This document shows positions 61,920 through 64,000 of a stretch of DNA of 64,000 bases, piece by piece; the first letter of the stretch is position 1; every line of letters begins with the position of its first letter. Made by a program: the position numbers and the translations under genes. Source of the stretch: Closterium sp. Naga37s-1 (Eukaryota; Streptophyta; Zygnematophyceae; Desmidiales; Closteriaceae); NCBI GenBank assembly GCA_947471745.1, contig CANJKZ010000142.1, forward strand, positions 1,054,001 to 1,118,000. Direction: 5' to 3'. Under the pieces are notes generated by a model, which saw only the letters and a program-made list of their open reading frames with translations, was not told the DNA's origin and made no database searches.

Positions 61920-62261
61920 TGAATGATCTTATTTCTACTTTCATTCCTTTTGTCCTGCGATACTTTCCTTTTGATTTACCTCTCTATTTCTTTTTTGTTA
62001 TAGCACCAAATAATATTGCACGCACAACTTCTGTACTTGTTTCTCATTTTTCTTCGCACCATCTCGTGTAACCTTGCGCATGCATGACTGTGCACCTAAT
62101 GACGCTACTGATTCGAGAAGGCTCGATTCCTGCCGGTTCTAGAGCCTCGGTACCTTCAAGTGACACCCTGGTAACTTGCTTTGTATCCTACCTATATACA
62201 ACCACGTAGTTGTACCCAGTTGCATAATTCAATATTTAAGTGAAGTCTCGATCCTCCCACA
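61920..62261 (+). repeat. G element LTR, copy 3 (sense)
   Basis: 342 bp from TGAATGATC to CCTCCCACA, inverted relative to copies 1 and 2 and more diverged from them. Followed by CGGTCATCAGAGCC, the best-preserved form of the degenerate PBS, and a leader up to the Gag Met near 62395. Confidence 0.65.
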
Positions 62262-62609
62262 CGGTCATCAGAGCCTACTTAGCCAATCTCGAAAAATAAC
62301 CAGGGACAATAACAACCACGCCGGTTTTGGTAAGTAGAAATGCGTTCTGTGATTATATTTTAAATCCCTCTCATACTGTTGTTTGAACATGCATGGAGGG
62401 CATGTGCGAGAATTTCGTACAAGGAGTCGCGCAGTTACACGCCAAGCAGAAGCAAACCCGCATGGAGCTCTAGCATTTTCCTACACTTCTTGCGGACCAG
62501 TCTGTAGTCGGAGCAAAATTAGCAGCAACGGCAACGGCACCCGCGAACTCACCTGCAACAACGGCTATGACTACCGTACAATTCGAAGTACCAAACCCGA
62601 GGCTACCTG
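62262..62609 (+). pseudogene. G element PBS, leader and gag start
   Basis: PBS-like CGGTCATCAGAGCC at 62262, leader to 62391, then Gag text from about 62395 (EGMCENFVQGVAQLHAKQKQTRMEL in frame), a TAG soon after (62473-62475) and SYDYRT-like text to 62609. The rest of Gag (about 740 bp in the left copy, 14549-15287) is deleted and B' RT follows directly. Confidence 0.55.
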
Positions 62610-62874
62610 AGGATGATCACTCTTCGGGTACTGCTGCACATCGCGGCACAGTGCGACTACGAGCTCCATTATTTGGATTTCTCAATTGCCTTCCTCCAGG
62701 GAGCCTGCACGAGTAGATCTGGCTCCACCACCCTCCTGGTTTCACTGGGTCCCTCCTAGGACCAAGTGGAGCCTTAGGCGGTCAATCTACGGTCTGTATC
62801 AGACTCCTCGTGAGTGGCACGATACGTTACGCTCCACTCTTGCTGGTTTTCTGCTGAACCCTTTTGCTTATATC
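62610..62874 (+). pseudogene. B' RT fragment, inverted copy
   Basis: ITLRVLLHIAAQCDYELHYLDFSIAFLQG, then RRSIYGLYQTPREWHDTLRSTLAGFLLNPF, cut by the A5 LTR at 62875. Counterpart of 14283-14548; the last matched piece of the outer inverted symmetry. Confidence 0.78.
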
Positions 62875-63967
62875 TGTTGGGTGCAAATTCACATTGCACG
62901 ACATCCTGCCGTCTGTTTGTACGAGTATGCGTGTGCGAATGTATTTGCGTGTCAATGGAATGTTCGTGTGTTTGTTTGCTTTCGCAATTTTCGCTTGAAG
63001 CATTTGCAGGTACTCGCGCATTGTGCGCTTCGGCACAACATTGTACGCGCTATGAACAGTACAAGCAGAAAGGACGAGCTCGCAAAGGAACCCAAGATGG
63101 AAGCTTTGCGGTTCGGCTTACTTGATTGCGCAGATTCAGTTCTATCCAACTCGAAATTGTACTGTTTTGATTGGTTGACTATAGTGAAGCAGGGCAGGCA
63201 CTATAGGGGTACAATTTAGGTGAAGGTTGGATGTTGTTTGTCTGTATCTGCATGCTACAGGGCCAGGGGAAACCAGCGGAACCAGCATTTGGCTGGTTGG
63301 GCAAAGACAAAACAGGTTCTGTTTTTAGAACCTGAACCTGGTTGTTGTTTTCCCAGGTTGGAAAAACAGAACCAGAGGTTGTTTACCAACCTCCTACCTG
63401 CTGTTTTGTCCAGCCAGGTTGGTTCTGTTGCTTGGAATTATTTGGGATCATCCTTGGTTGTTCCCAGGTTGATTCCCAAGGTCCTTGCTAGCTAGAACTA
63501 TTTATTCCTTCTCTGTTTGTATCTGGATATAGTCAATTTGATTCAAGCGAATTCCTCCCTTCCTGGAATTTCGTTTCTACGCGGTGCGACGGCGGAATGC
63601 TACCCGAGTCAACGCTAGTACGCTAGCACTCCAACGCTAGGCAAACGCTGTCCGAGCCATAACTCCGTAATGGCAGAACTTTTCACGATGCAACTTGGCT
63701 TATTTTAAAGCTCTTGGAGCGAGCTTCGATATAGCGAATTCTCAGCTTAATCCGATCGACGGTCTGCACGGCACGCTGCGCGACGTTCAAGGTACTCTTG
63801 TTATTTTGGCTAAGTCATTCTTGACTCCTCTCTCTACAAACTCGGACCCGAGGATAGGGGCTGGTCTTGTACCAGGCACCCAAGGACCCTTGGAGGTGAC
63901 CCCGAGGAGAGGTTTTAAGTTTAATAAAGTCTTAATAGCTTGAGTTTATTAGGCCCTTACACCAACA
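62875..63967 (+). repeat. A5 5' LTR
   Basis: 1093 bp, TGTTGGGTGC to ACACCAACA. Flanked on the left by ATATC. Somewhat diverged from the array LTRs (TGTATTTGCGTGTCAATGG near 62940; several changes in 63600-63830). Nested hairpin near 63316-63374 with a compensating-free change in the loop. The body of the element lies outside the window. Confidence 0.95.
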
Positions 63968-63970
63968 AGC

Positions 63971-63982
63971 TGGTATCAGAGC
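63971..63982 (+). promoter_or_regulatory. A5 primer-binding site
   Basis: TGGTATCAGAGC three bases after the LTR, showing that 62875-63967 is a 5' LTR and that gag should start about 50 bp further on, beyond 64000. Confidence 0.92.
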
Positions 63983-64000
63983 TGCGTTATAGTGATTCTT

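Noticed and set aside
1..64000. tRNA, rRNA, ribozyme or host protein-coding genes
   Set aside because: I found none: every stretch could be tied to a retroelement family, a repeat array or short undetermined links.

Overview
The window is a deeply nested block of LTR retrotransposons and I see no host gene, tRNA, rRNA or CRISPR in it. The best-preserved family uses a primer-binding site of the plant initiator-Met type (TGGTATCAGAGC), and all complete polyproteins have Ty1/copia order (Gag, protease, integrase, RT, RNase H). That points to a green-lineage (streptophyte) nuclear genome, perhaps a GC-rich alga; the species is not determinable here. Working family names used below: A (copia, LTR about 1.09 kb), B and B' (two related copia families with long Gly/Pro-rich linkers), C and D (close copia relatives whose LTRs are packed with GTCGAC), E (a decayed copia) and G (a small element with 342-bp LTRs and a Gag fragment).

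Layout. 1-715: GC-rich imperfect tandem repeats. 769-1042: antisense A gag scrap. 1044-7972: A1, a full-length but mutated A element. 7973-10861: A2, a 5'-truncated A element. 10862-13801: decayed E. 13802-16669: antisense B', G and B' remnants. 16670-29328: an A array of three LTRs and two internal regions, with an exact 5784-bp period, two open 1534-codon gag-pol genes and one 5-bp target duplication (CCTCC) around the whole array. 29329-32487: B' scrap and truncated C1. 32488-36740: a direct duplication of the locus that received the A array. 34091-39132: C2. 39133-43060 and 50403-51647: an antisense B element split by the antisense D element (43061-50397, target duplication AGAAC). 51648-55699: sense B. 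55700-60802: antisense C copy (CR). 60820-62874: the B', G and B' remnants again, in inverted order. 62875-64000: 5' LTR and primer-binding site of another A element (A5) that runs off the window.

Two large-scale rearrangements organise the block. First, 33.66-43.05 kb and 52.08-61.27 kb are inverted copies of each other; the symmetry extends, with interruptions, out to 14.28 kb and 62.87 kb. Second, about 4.25 kb of the left arm is tandemly duplicated. Shared mutations order the events: G and C inserted into B' sequence, B into C, then inverted duplication, then tandem duplication, and the A array went into one of the resulting copies. D lies in the left B element; its timing relative to the duplications cannot be read, because the right arm does not span its insertion site.

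Only the two A polyproteins at 17807-22411 and 23591-28195 look coding-competent, with all protease, integrase, RT and RNase H active-site residues present. Everything else is broken by nonsense codons, frameshifts or deletions.
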